From positions 1-64,000 of the forward strand of contig JAFZQJ010000026.1 in NCBI GenBank assembly GCA_017620395.1: a stretch of 64,000 nt of DNA, read 5' to 3'. Under the pieces are notes generated by a model, which was not told the DNA's origin, made no database searches, and saw nothing but the letters and a program-made list of their open reading frames with translations. Source of the stretch: Clostridia bacterium. GTDB lineage: Bacteria > Bacillota > Clostridia > Oscillospirales > RGIG8002. Below, in pieces: positions 1-8,335 of this stretch (its first letter is position 1; each line of letters opens with the position of its first letter). A program made the translations under genes and the position numbers.

Positions 1-240
1 CGAGAGGACCGGGATGGACGCACCTATGGTGCACCTGTTGTCGTGCCAACGGCACAGCAGGGTAGCTAAGTGCGGAACGGATAAACGCTGAAGGCATCTA
101 AGCGTGAAGCCGCCCTCAAGATTAGATATCCCACAGCTTAAGCTGGTAAGACCCCTTGTAGACCACGAGGTTGATAGGTCGGAGGTGTAAGCGTGGTAAC
201 ACGTTCAGCTGACCGATACTAATAGGTCGAGGGCTTGTCC
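1..240 (+). rRNA. 23S ribosomal RNA, 3' end (partial)
   Basis: The first ~240 bases match the conserved 3' end of bacterial 23S rRNA, including the GATACTAATAGGTCGAGGGC-type ending near 216-236. The 5' part lies outside the window. The exact 3' end is set by similarity to the usual ending and may be off by a few bases. It is followed by two tRNAs and 5S in the same orientation, so it belongs to one rRNA operon. Confidence 0.95.
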
Positions 241-325
241 TTTGCTAGTCAAGGACCGTTGCCCGTCCTCCCTTTTCTCCTTCACATTACCTTGTCATTC
301 GGTTTTCAGGGTGCGAGTGTGATAT

Positions 326-401
326 GCACCATTAGCTCAGCTGGTAGAGCACCTGACTCTTAATCAGGGTGTCCAGGGTTCGAGTCCCTGATGGTGTACC
401 A
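326..401 (+). tRNA. tRNA-Lys (CTT)
   Basis: A full cloverleaf is visible. The acceptor stem GCACCAT pairs with ATGGTGT, the anticodon loop is CTCTTAA (anticodon CTT, lysine), the T arm contains GGTTCGAGTCC, and the 3' CCA is encoded. It lies between 23S and 5S rRNA and would be processed from the rRNA transcript. Confidence 0.95.
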
Positions 402-433
402 GACGGATCGCGCTTCACGCGCTTTCCATATAC

Positions 434-508
434 GGCCCGTTGGTCAAGCGGCTAAGACGCAGGCCTCTCACGCCTGAAACGGGAGTTCGATTCTCCCACG
501 GGTCACCA
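434..508 (+). tRNA. tRNA-Glu (CTC)
   Basis: A full cloverleaf is visible. The acceptor stem GGCCCGT pairs with ACGGGTC (one G-U), the anticodon stem-loop has loop CTCTCAC (anticodon CTC, glutamate), the T-loop is TTCGATT, and the 3' CCA is encoded. It is the second tRNA in the 23S-5S spacer. Confidence 0.95.
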
Positions 509-535
509 CCCGCTTTGACGCGGGAAAAGTGAATA

Positions 536-651
<116 letters not shown>

Positions 652-654
652 CGA

Positions 655-682
655 AAAACCACCTTTCGCGAGGTGGTTTTTT
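655..682 (+). terminator. rRNA operon terminator
   Basis: An 8-bp stem (AACCACCT at 657-664 with AGGTGGTT at 671-678) around a TTCGCG loop, followed by a T run, immediately after 5S rRNA. Confidence 0.92.
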
Positions 683-739
683 GCTATGCCCGAATAGTTG
701 CCGTTCCATGACTCGTGCGGCGGGCAACAGGTTTTTTTA

Positions 740-767
740 TTGCTTTTTTTCGTTTGTATGCTATAAT
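740..767 (+). promoter_or_regulatory. Promoter for the GH89 gene
   Basis: TTGCTT at 740-745 and TATAAT at 762-767 with a 16-bp spacer, about 90 bp upstream of the GTG start at 857. The T-rich stretch at 732-750 covers the -35 region. Confidence 0.6.
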
Positions 768-856
768 AATTACAGAGCAATTCAGCGATTCTCGCACCCA
801 TGGCGAAACTTCCTCAATAAGCAGGCGCTCATTTCAAAAAAAAGGAGTGGGTAGAT

Positions 857-3800
857 GTGAAAAAAACGATAACGGTTCTTTTGGTGTTCGCCATGCTTCT
901 GTCACTGCCGTTAGCGAGTTTTGTCAGCATCGGAGCCGCCACGGAAGAGAACGTCGCACTCAACAAGCCCGCGCGAAGCAACCTCAACCGCGCGGACGCG
1001 CATCTCGTGACCGACGGCAACAGCGAAACCTACTGGAAGGGCCGCGAATACCCTTCGTACGTCGACGTCGATCTCGTCGACAATTACGAGTTGGAAAAAC
1101 TCGTGATCAAGCACCCGTCTTCCGTGAGATCCGTTTACAGATACACGGTCTACGGCAGCGTCGACGGCGTGAACTACAATCAGATAGCGCAGAAATCCGA
1201 CGACAACCCCGTTTCGCGCGCCGGCGACACATATATTTTCGCCGAAAAGCCGCTCGTCCGCGTGATCAGGGTTTATCTGGAATATACCTCCGACGGCAGC
1301 AACGTATATTTGGGCGAGATCCTCGCGTACGGCGAGAAATCAGACGCGCCCGTAATCGACAACAGCGACGATCTGGTCATACCGGACTATGACGAAACCG
1401 AATACGCCGCTCCGATAACGGTCGACGACACGATAGCGGAGGTGCGCGGAATAGTCGAACGCACCGTCGGCGCGGACTATCTCGACTGGTTCGAGTTTGA
1501 GATCCGGCAGGACGCCTCGGCGGGAAATGACTACTATGTCCTCGAGGATACCCCGGAAGGGAAGATCCGCATCCGCGCGAACAACGGAGTTTCGCTCGCC
1601 GCGGGCCTGAACTACTACTATAAATACTACTGCAACGTCCACATTTCGCAGGAAACGCGGCAGACGAAAATGCCGGCGAGCGTCGTCCCGATAAACGCGA
1701 TTGTGCGAAAGGACAGTCAGGTTAAATACAGATACGCCTATAACTACTGCACCTTTTCCTATACGATGGCGTTCTGGGGCGAGAGCAAGTGGCAGGACGA
1801 GTTGGACTGGCTCGCGTTATCGGGCGTCAATCTTATGCTCGACGTCACGGGATACGAATACGTATGGCTCAAATACCTGACGGGCATCGGGTATTCCTTC
1901 CTTGACGCGAAAGACATCATATGCGGCTCGGCGTACTACGCCTGGCAGTACATGGGCAACATCGAAGGCAAAGAAGCGCCGCTGCACAATCAGTGGTTCA
2001 CCGACCGCGTGGAGCTTGCGCGCCGCAATCACAGGCGGATGCTCGCGCTCGGCATACAGCCGCTTTTCGAGGTGTATACCGGGATCCTTCCCAACGAGAT
2101 ACTTGATCACGGCGTAGACATAGACGCGAACCTGGTCATGTCTCAGGCGCGTTGGGCGGACATGTACCGCCCGGCGATGCTGCGCACCGACAACGAAACC
2201 TATAACTCATACGCTGAAATATTCTATCAGGCGCAGCGCGACGCATTCGGGGACATCACCGATTATTACGGCGGAGATATCTTCCACGAAGGCGGCACGA
2301 GGCCCGCGGATCTGAGCGACGCTGTGATTTCCGAGCAGATAATGCAGCAGCTGTTGAAGGCGGACGGGGACGCGGTCTGGGTGATACAGAGCTGGCAGAA
2401 CAATCCCACCGGCGGGACGCTCAGCACTTTCAGAAAATACCCCGGCCACGCGCTCGTGCTCGATCTTTCCACAAACACCGATCCCAAATGGGCAACGACC
2501 GATGAATTCAGCGGCACCCCGTGGATATACAGCACGATTGAACTTCTGGGCGGCCACAAGGACATGCACGGCTGCCTCACGACCTTCTCAAAGCTTCCTT
2601 CCTTCATAAAGGAGCGTGAGCACGCGGTAGGCATCGGCTTTGTTACCGAAGGCACCGAGGTCAATCCGGTCCTTTACGAGCTTATGATGGAGGCGTGCTG
2701 GGAAAAAAGCGACATAAAACTGTCGACATGGATACGTTCATATATAACGCGGCGCTACGGAGCCGAATCGAAATCCGCGCACGAAGGCTGGCTGATCCTG
2801 CTCGAAACTGTTTATAAGGACCTGGATTACTGGCACGTCGACACGAGCAACTCCTCCGCTTTCGCGACGATATGGACGCCTTCCGAGCCGACTTACAACC
2901 TAGAAGAGCTCGAAAAGGGGATGATCTATCTTCTTGACGACTACGCCGTTCTTTCCGAGAGCGAGTGTTATCTTTACGACGTATCCGACGTGTTGAGGCA
3001 GTATTTGAGCGGGTATCAGGCGATCATGTATAACGAGTTTATGAAGGCGTACGATGACGGCGACCTCGCCTTGTTCCGCGAAAAATCCGCGAAGTTCCTG
3101 AAAAGCTTCGACCTGCTCGATCAGATCCAGCAGACGCGCGTGAACTGCACGCTGGGTGAATGGCTGGGGCTCGCGACGGACGCCGCGGCGAGTTATGACG
3201 ACTTCTCGCGCCGCATCTTCGAAAAGAGCGCGAAGGCGCTTATAACCGTCTGGCACGCGATGGGTTCGCTCATGGATTACGCCTACCGCGCGTATTCGGG
3301 GCTGATCACGGATTATTACAAACCGCGTTGGGAAAAGCGCGTCAAAGCGTGGGACGACCGCCTGAACGGCATAAACACGCCGTTCCCATCGTCTGCGCAA
3401 TTCGACGATTCCGGCTGGATTTACGTGCTTGAGGATAAAGAATACGGCAGAGAGCTAAACAACGATAAGGCGGGCGTCGCCGCGGCGGCGTCGGACGTCT
3501 TGCAGTACTATTCATTCGTGCCGTCGATAAAGGATATAGACACCAACCACCTGCTTTTCAACCTCGCGCTCAAAAAGAACGTCTGGGCGACGAGCTATGA
3601 ATACGACAGCGAACCGGAATACGCGGTAAACGGACTGCGCACGATAGAAAGCAAATACTGGGGCGCGCAGTATCCCTGCTCCTTGACGATAGACCTCAAA
3701 GACGTTTATGAGATCGAAAAATTCAACATCGTCAATTTTTACAGCACGGACCGCTACTATCATTATGAAATATACCTCTCTACGAACAATCGCGACTATG

Positions 3801-4264
3801 TAAAAGTAGCGGAAAAGGTCAACTCCGATCCGCCGACCGCAGCGGGAGACACTTATGAGATAGAGCCGACGCCCGCGCGCTATGTAAAGGTGACGATGAC
3901 GTATAATTCCAGAAATACCGGCGCCCATATAGTCGAAGTTGAAGCGTGGGGCGATAATCCGAACATTTCCGCGGCGCAGAGGAGGGTGCTGATAAAGCAG
4001 CTCGAAGCGCAGCAGAAGAAGATAGAAGAGCTGCGCGCCTGCTACAGAGGCGTGCTCTCGACCGTAACGGAGTTCTCGACGCAGTCGCCGCAGCCGCAGG
4101 ATGTTGACGGCGACGGCGCGATAACGGTCTCCGACGTGCTGCTTGTTATGCGTATGGTCGTCGGGTTCGATCCCGTCGACCTTAACGGCGACGCTAACGG
4201 CGACGGCCACGTCAACATCTGCGACGCTCTCATTCTGCTTCGCTCCGCTGTCGGAGTAATATAA
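857..4264 (+). CDS. Secreted alpha-N-acetylglucosaminidase (GH89) with two discoidin domains and a dockerin
   Basis: Removes terminal alpha-linked N-acetylglucosamine from glycans such as mucin or heparan-type chains outside the cell (family knowledge). The order is signal peptide (about 1-28), F5/8-type C domain (about 30-160), GH89 N-terminal and catalytic domains (about 185-860), a second discoidin domain (about 890-1035), a short charged helix, and a type I dockerin (about 1075-1135) with DVDGDG and DANGDG calcium loops. Likely catalytic acids are Glu478 (FHEGG) and Glu598 (TEGTEVNP), matching the two conserved NAGLU glutamates. The start is GTG: AAAGGAG lies 10 bases upstream, and the overlapping ATG at 855 reads straight into a stop. 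An SGNH hydrolase follows 36 bp downstream, probably in the same operon. Confidence 0.93.
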   Translation: MKKTITVLLVFAMLLSLPLASFVSIGAATEENVALNKPARSNLNRADAHLVTDGNSETYWKGREYPSYVDVDLVDNYELEKLVIKHPSSVRSVYRYTVYGSVDGVNYNQIAQKSDDNPVSRAGDTYIFAEKPLVRVIRVYLEYTSDGSNVYLGEILAYGEKSDAPVIDNSDDLVIPDYDETEYAAPITVDDTIAEVRGIVERTVGADYLDWFEFEIRQDASAGNDYYVLEDTPEGKIRIRANNGVSLAAGLNYYYKYYCNVHISQETRQTKMPASVVPINAIVRKDSQVKYRYAYNYCTFSYTMAFWGESKWQDELDWLALSGVNLMLDVTGYEYVWLKYLTGIGYSFLDAKDIICGSAYYAWQYMGNIEGKEAPLHNQWFTDRVELARRNHRRMLALGIQPLFEVYTGILPNEILDHGVDIDANLVMSQARWADMYRPAMLRTDNETYNSYAEIFYQAQRDAFGDITDYYGGDIFHEGGTRPADLSDAVISEQIMQQLLKADGDAVWVIQSWQNNPTGGTLSTFRKYPGHALVLDLSTNTDPKWATTDEFSGTPWIYSTIELLGGHKDMHGCLTTFSKLPSFIKEREHAVGIGFVTEGTEVNPVLYELMMEACWEKSDIKLSTWIRSYITRRYGAESKSAHEGWLILLETVYKDLDYWHVDTSNSSAFATIWTPSEPTYNLEELEKGMIYLLDDYAVLSESECYLYDVSDVLRQYLSGYQAIMYNEFMKAYDDGDLALFREKSAKFLKSFDLLDQIQQTRVNCTLGEWLGLATDAAASYDDFSRRIFEKSAKALITVWHAMGSLMDYAYRAYSGLITDYYKPRWEKRVKAWDDRLNGINTPFPSSAQFDDSGWIYVLEDKEYGRELNNDKAGVAAAASDVLQYYSFVPSIKDIDTNHLLFNLALKKNVWATSYEYDSEPEYAVNGLRTIESKYWGAQYPCSLTIDLKDVYEIEKFNIVNFYSTDRYYHYEIYLSTNNRDYVKVAEKVNSDPPTAAGDTYEIEPTPARYVKVTMTYNSRNTGAHIVEVEAWGDNPNISAAQRRVLIKQLEAQQKKIEELRACYRGVLSTVTEFSTQSPQPQDVDGDGAITVSDVLLVMRMVVGFDPVDLNGDANGDGHVNICDALILLRSAVGVI

Positions 4265-4300
4265 TTTAACCGGTTCAAAATACCGCAAGGACGTGATAAT

Positions 4301-5401
4301 ATGAAAATCGACATTTCCGAATTAGGGCTACCGCGTGAAGCGGTCGACCGTTCGCTCGTTTCCGCGGGCGATCCCGCGCGGCTCTCGCGTGTTATGCGCA
4401 AGGCGCGTGAAGGCGGCAGGATATGCGTCGCCTGCATCGGCGGCTCGATAACCCAGGGCGCTTACGCTTCGGACTATGAAAAGACCAGCTACGCCGCGCT
4501 TGTCGGCGACTGGTGGCGCGATACCTTCCCGAAGGCGCAAATTGAATTCCATAACGCCGGCATCGGCGGAACGCAGAGCATCCTCGGCGTCCACCGGGTC
4601 GAACGCGACGTGCTCCGGTACGACCCCGACTTCGTTATCGTGGAGTTCGCCGTCAACGACCATCCGGACAACTGGGAGACCGAGGCGTATTCGAATCTCT
4701 GCCGCCGTATCCTTTCGTGGCGCACGAACCCCGCGGTGCTGCTGCTCTTCACGATGGATCACGCCTACATCAATACGCAGGAGACGGAGATCACCGTCGG
4801 CGAGCATTACGGACTGCCGATGGTCAGCCAGCGCGACGCGCTCAAGCCGGAGATCGAAGCCGGACGTATCGTCTGGACGGATATTGCGAAGGATTGGGTG
4901 CATCCCAACGACCGCGGCCACGCTATAATCGCGGCGCTTGTATGCGACCGCCTGCAAAGCGTGTTCGATAGCCTTGACGGCATAACGGATGAGGAAAAAC
5001 CGCTCCCTGAGATCTTTATCAGTGACCGCTACGCGAACGCACGCCTCTACACCTACGACGATATAACGCCGGAATCGCTCGGCAGCTTCACGTTCAAGTT
5101 CGAAGAGGAACGCTTCTGGCTCGCATACAGGAAATACTGGCACTGCGAGGGCGCTGGCGAACCGATAAGATTCAAGGTAACAGGCAGCCGCGTTTTCCTG
5201 ATGTACGATGGCGGCACGACCGACAAGCACAAGATCTCCTACAGCGTTGACGGCGGTGAAATAACGCCCGTTGTGCAAACGACTCTCGACGCCGGATCTG
5301 CCGCGCTCTACCGCGTTTTCGACGGCGCGGAAGGAGAGCACGAGATTGCCGTACGCTGCGACGAAGGCGTCTTCGATATGAAGGGGCTGCTCGTCAGCTG
5401 A
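4301..5401 (+). CDS. SGNH/GDSL hydrolase family protein
   Basis: A likely carbohydrate esterase or deacylase acting with the GH89 enzyme upstream. The SGNH blocks are visible: GGSIT with nucleophile Ser49, GIGGT (87-91), EFAVND with Asn119, and DWVHP with Asp198 and His201. There is no signal peptide, so it is probably cytoplasmic, which fits trimming of imported oligosaccharides. The C-terminal ~140 residues are beta-rich and may be an accessory domain. ATG at 4301 follows AAGGACGTG. The gene ends at a bidirectional terminator. Confidence 0.85.
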   Translation: MKIDISELGLPREAVDRSLVSAGDPARLSRVMRKAREGGRICVACIGGSITQGAYASDYEKTSYAALVGDWWRDTFPKAQIEFHNAGIGGTQSILGVHRVERDVLRYDPDFVIVEFAVNDHPDNWETEAYSNLCRRILSWRTNPAVLLLFTMDHAYINTQETEITVGEHYGLPMVSQRDALKPEIEAGRIVWTDIAKDWVHPNDRGHAIIAALVCDRLQSVFDSLDGITDEEKPLPEIFISDRYANARLYTYDDITPESLGSFTFKFEEERFWLAYRKYWHCEGAGEPIRFKVTGSRVFLMYDGGTTDKHKISYSVDGGEITPVVQTTLDAGSAALYRVFDGAEGEHEIAVRCDEGVFDMKGLLVS

Positions 5402-5437
5402 AACGGCTGAAACCGCTAAAAAAAGAAATAACGTAAT

Positions 5438-5471
5438 AAAATCAGCCCGCGGAACTCCGCGGGCTGATTTT
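5438..5471. terminator. Bidirectional terminator between convergent genes
   Basis: A near-perfect inverted repeat (AATCAGCCCGCGGA / TCCGCGGGCTGATT) flanked by A-rich and T-rich ends. It serves the esterase gene on the plus strand and the binding-protein gene on the minus strand. Confidence 0.9.
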
Positions 5472-5489
5472 ATTTCATATGATTTCGTT

Positions 5490-6896
5490 TTACTTTCCGC
5501 CGAAGAGAGAGTCTATAACGAGGTTCTGTTTCGGTCCGAAGGATTCGCGGATAGTGTACCAGTTTTCGCCTCTGAGCGCTCCGTTGAGGACTTCCTCCCA
5601 TTCGAGCAGCTCGTTATATGTGTACTGGTGCTCGTAATAACGCGGGGCGCGCATGCGGATGAACTGATCGTAGGTCCAACCGTTGATCTCGCACTGCGCG
5701 AGGGTGGAGGTCATATCGAGCTCCGGAGTCTGTTTGTAGAAGTTGAAGATCTCGATAAAGGCTCTCGCCTCGTTGACGTTCTTCGCGCCGACGGGGATCG
5801 CGTGGCCGCCGATGACGTAGTCCTGTCTCGGGCCGAGGCCGGTGGCGGTGTTTTCGGGGATCGGCACGAAGTCGATCTTGCCGTTTGCGGCCATCGAGCG
5901 GAAGGGCTCGGACATAGTCAGCCAGTTGCCGAAGAGGTACATCGCCGCCTTACCGGAGGCGAAGTAGGCGCTGGCCTTGCTCATATCGCAATAGAGCTTT
6001 TCGACGGATCCCATCTGTGAGATGTAGCTGATTGCGTCGGCGATCTTGGGATCGTCGAGGTTGCTGACGTACTTGCCGTTGTCGAATTTCGCAAAGTTCG
6101 TATCGAACATAGCGAAGACTTCACGCAGCCAGGTGTGTCCGAAGGCGAAGCCGTATATCGTGGTGTTGCCGCCTTCTTTAATCGTGAGCTTGCGGCAGAT
6201 ATTGTCGAAGTTGTCCTTCGTCCACTGTTTCTTTTCCCAGAGCTGGAGCGGATCTTCAAGGCCGTACTCTTCAAAAATGGTCCTGTTGAACCAGATCATC
6301 GTGTTGGCGTTGACTTCGGGAGCTGCGAGGATCTTGCCGTCAACGGTGACGTACTGCATGAACTGCGACAGATCGCGCCAGTTGCGGTTTTTCCAGTCGA
6401 ACTTATCGGTGATGTCGGACCAGACGTTCGAGAACATCAGCGTGATGAGGTCGCGGTCGCGAAGCTTATAAACGTCGGGGGCGTTTTCCGCAAGGACCAT
6501 CGCCTGAAGCTTCATTCCGCAATCGCCGTAGTTGTAGGTGAGGAACTTGATGTTCGGTCCGCCGTACTTCTCCATATAAGCTATCATATGGACAGAGTCG
6601 GGAGTCTCGGCGCTCCAGTGGCTGAGGAACGAGACGGTCTTATCGCGGTAGTGGTAAGTCGGCGTGATATAGGGCTCGCCGGAATTGTCGACGATCGTCT
6701 CAACGGAGCCGAGGTCGACTGAGGACGACCAGACGATGTGTCCGGCTTCGTCAGTCTTGCCGCCGTTGTCGTCGGCGACGCCGCTGCCGGAAGAAGACGC
6801 TCCGTTTCCGTCGCCCTGCTTTTTGCAGGCCGCCATGGCGAATACCATACCGACGGCGAGAAGCAGCGCGATGATTTTCAATAGTTTGTTTTTCAT
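5490..6896 (-). CDS. ABC-type sugar-binding lipoprotein (extracellular solute-binding protein family 1)
   Basis: Binds a carbohydrate outside the membrane and delivers it to an ABC importer (family knowledge). A signal peptide with lipobox-like end FAMAAC puts the lipidated Cys at residue 24, followed by a Gly/Ser-rich spacer. The rest (468 aa total) has the periplasmic-binding fold features of family 1, such as a FASGKAAMYLFGNW segment and Trp-rich ligand-site stretches. No permease or ATPase gene is next to it, so its partners are elsewhere. The ATG at 6896 has AAGGAGG upstream. A promoter with consensus spacing precedes it. Confidence 0.9.
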   Translation of the reverse strand: MKNKLLKIIALLLAVGMVFAMAACKKQGDGNGASSSGSGVADDNGGKTDEAGHIVWSSSVDLGSVETIVDNSGEPYITPTYHYRDKTVSFLSHWSAETPDSVHMIAYMEKYGGPNIKFLTYNYGDCGMKLQAMVLAENAPDVYKLRDRDLITLMFSNVWSDITDKFDWKNRNWRDLSQFMQYVTVDGKILAAPEVNANTMIWFNRTIFEEYGLEDPLQLWEKKQWTKDNFDNICRKLTIKEGGNTTIYGFAFGHTWLREVFAMFDTNFAKFDNGKYVSNLDDPKIADAISYISQMGSVEKLYCDMSKASAYFASGKAAMYLFGNWLTMSEPFRSMAANGKIDFVPIPENTATGLGPRQDYVIGGHAIPVGAKNVNEARAFIEIFNFYKQTPELDMTSTLAQCEINGWTYDQFIRMRAPRYYEHQYTYNELLEWEEVLNGALRGENWYTIRESFGPKQNLVIDSLFGGK

Positions 6897-6938
6897 AATC
6901 TGCCCTCCTTGCGGGAAAATGACTTCTCCACGATTATT

Positions 6939-6967
6939 ATAATAACACCTGAACGGAGCAAAGTCAA
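6939..6967 (-). promoter_or_regulatory. Promoter for the sugar-binding lipoprotein
   Basis: On the minus strand, TTGACT (6962-6967) and TATTAT (6939-6944) with a 17-bp spacer, 43 bp upstream of the start. Confidence 0.75.
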
Positions 6968-6991
6968 TAGATAAAACACGGTAAAGATATG

Positions 6992-7032
6992 AAAAAAACG
7001 GCTCTCAGCGTCAGCTGGCGAGCCGTTTTTTC
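6992..7032 (-). terminator. Terminator downstream of the sortase gene
   Basis: Inverted repeat AAAAAACGGCT / AGCCGTTTTTT around a GC-containing loop. It ends the minus-strand desulfurase-ThiI-CinA-sortase set and may also work on the other strand. Confidence 0.85.
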
Positions 7033-7057
7033 ATCGTGCGGTTTCGGCGGATCGGCG

Positions 7058-7918
7058 TTACGGGCGGTACGGTTGCCTAATGTCAAGCGCGTTCGGGTTT
7101 TCGCTCGCGGCGCATCCGCCGGCGGATTCGCCTTCGCGCAGCAGTCTGCCCATAACGACGAAGCGCGCGCCTTCGACGCCGTCGACGTAGGCGCAGGTGG
7201 AGAGAGTTATTATCGAATCGTCGGGCGCGACGTCGACGTTCGTTTTTATACTCGAACGCGCGAGAGCTTCGTTCACGACTGCGGAAAAGCCGCTCGCGGA
7301 ATACGACGGTCTTATGTAGTCAAACCGAACAGTCGTGTAAAACGCGGCGAAAATCTTGAACCTGTATTTTTTATAGAGTGTGGAATAGTCGATTATCGGC
7401 GCGGAGTTGTAAAAGGAGGCGCTGCGGTATTTCAGCAGCTGCGCGAAGAGCGTGTGATCCTTCAGGTTGTGCCCGAAGATCGTCGTGTTCTCGGACAGAT
7501 TGACCGGATCGCAGCGATAGTGCATAAAAACCGTACCGCCGGATGCGTAACCGCCGTAAAGGGTGCGGCGAAGATAGAAGTTGTTGTCGTAAGACTGTAC
7601 GACGGGGTAATCCATAAAGGCCACACCGCCGGCGTTCGTCAGAGTAAGCCATCCGACGACGTCGCTGTTGATCGAATAGGGGAGGCGCAGATTATCGAGC
7701 ACGCCGTCCGGTCCGTCGTAAGAGACTGCCGGCAGACCGTCGTCAACAATCGATTTGAGCTCGACCGAGCGCGGCGAACCGTCGTCTTCCGAGGTGACGT
7801 GGGAGACGCTTTCCGGTGCTGCGGAGGAGGCTCCGCCGCCGCTTTTGCACGCCGCCGCCGTGAGGAGCGTTGCGAGCGCGAGCAGCAGCGCGGCGGTTCT
7901 TAACGGTCTGTTTTTCAT
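7058..7918 (-). CDS. Class B sortase, membrane-anchored
   Basis: A transpeptidase that cleaves sorting signals of secreted proteins and attaches them to peptidoglycan or pilin partners on the outer face of the membrane. All three catalytic residues are visible: His150 (FGHNLKD), Cys242 (TLSTC) and Arg252 (ARFVVMG). The N-terminus is a hydrophobic stretch ending AAAC at residue 24, so it may be a lipoprotein, though the lipobox is weak; otherwise it is a signal anchor. Its C-terminal tail (GESAGGC, ASENPNALDIRQ) is nearly identical to that of the CinA-fused sortase upstream, so the two are close paralogues. No obvious sorting-signal substrate is encoded in the window. Confidence 0.93.
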   Translation of the reverse strand: MKNRPLRTAALLLALATLLTAAACKSGGGASSAAPESVSHVTSEDDGSPRSVELKSIVDDGLPAVSYDGPDGVLDNLRLPYSINSDVVGWLTLTNAGGVAFMDYPVVQSYDNNFYLRRTLYGGYASGGTVFMHYRCDPVNLSENTTIFGHNLKDHTLFAQLLKYRSASFYNSAPIIDYSTLYKKYRFKIFAAFYTTVRFDYIRPSYSASGFSAVVNEALARSSIKTNVDVAPDDSIITLSTCAYVDGVEGARFVVMGRLLREGESAGGCAASENPNALDIRQPYRP

Positions 7919-7927
7919 TAACTGCCC

Positions 7928-8302
7928 TCACAAAGCATTACACTTGTTCCACATATCAACAAACGCTTTCGCTTCGTCGCGGTCGGAAGCGGTTTTGCCC
8001 CACCACGTTATGCCTTCGAAATGTTCGAGATAATCGATTATTTCCAGAACAGTCGTCTTATATATCTGCTGAAACCTGACATTTTCAACAAAAGATACCG
8101 GTATCCAATCCGTAACGTATCTCCCGAACCGGTTGCGCCCTATAACGTAAACCGCATCCGAGTCAGTGTCCCAACGCAATCCGTTGATATATACTTTTGT
8201 TCCGCCGGTGAACGCTTTAGTGCCGAAGCGGGTGACGCCTTCGTCGTCAATGTGCTGCTTCACGATGTTTCCTGCGGCTCCGAAACGCCAAATGCTTTTC
8301 AT
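7928..8302 (-). CDS. Hypothetical protein, 124 aa
   Basis: I do not recognise this protein. It is 124 aa, soluble, rich in aromatic residues (six Trp), without signal peptide or membrane segment. It sits between two class B sortase genes, 33 bp after the CinA-sortase gene and 9 bp before the second sortase, so it is probably co-transcribed. The ribosome binding site is poor (GCAGG about 10 bases upstream of ATG). The coding frame is open over its whole length and the base composition is slightly less GC-rich than its neighbours. Confidence 0.65.
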   Translation of the reverse strand: MKSIWRFGAAGNIVKQHIDDEGVTRFGTKAFTGGTKVYINGLRWDTDSDAVYVIGRNRFGRYVTDWIPVSFVENVRFQQIYKTTVLEIIDYLEHFEGITWWGKTASDRDEAKAFVDMWNKCNAL

Positions 8303-8335
8303 ACTGTTAAACCTGCTTCCTGCCGAATTACCGGA

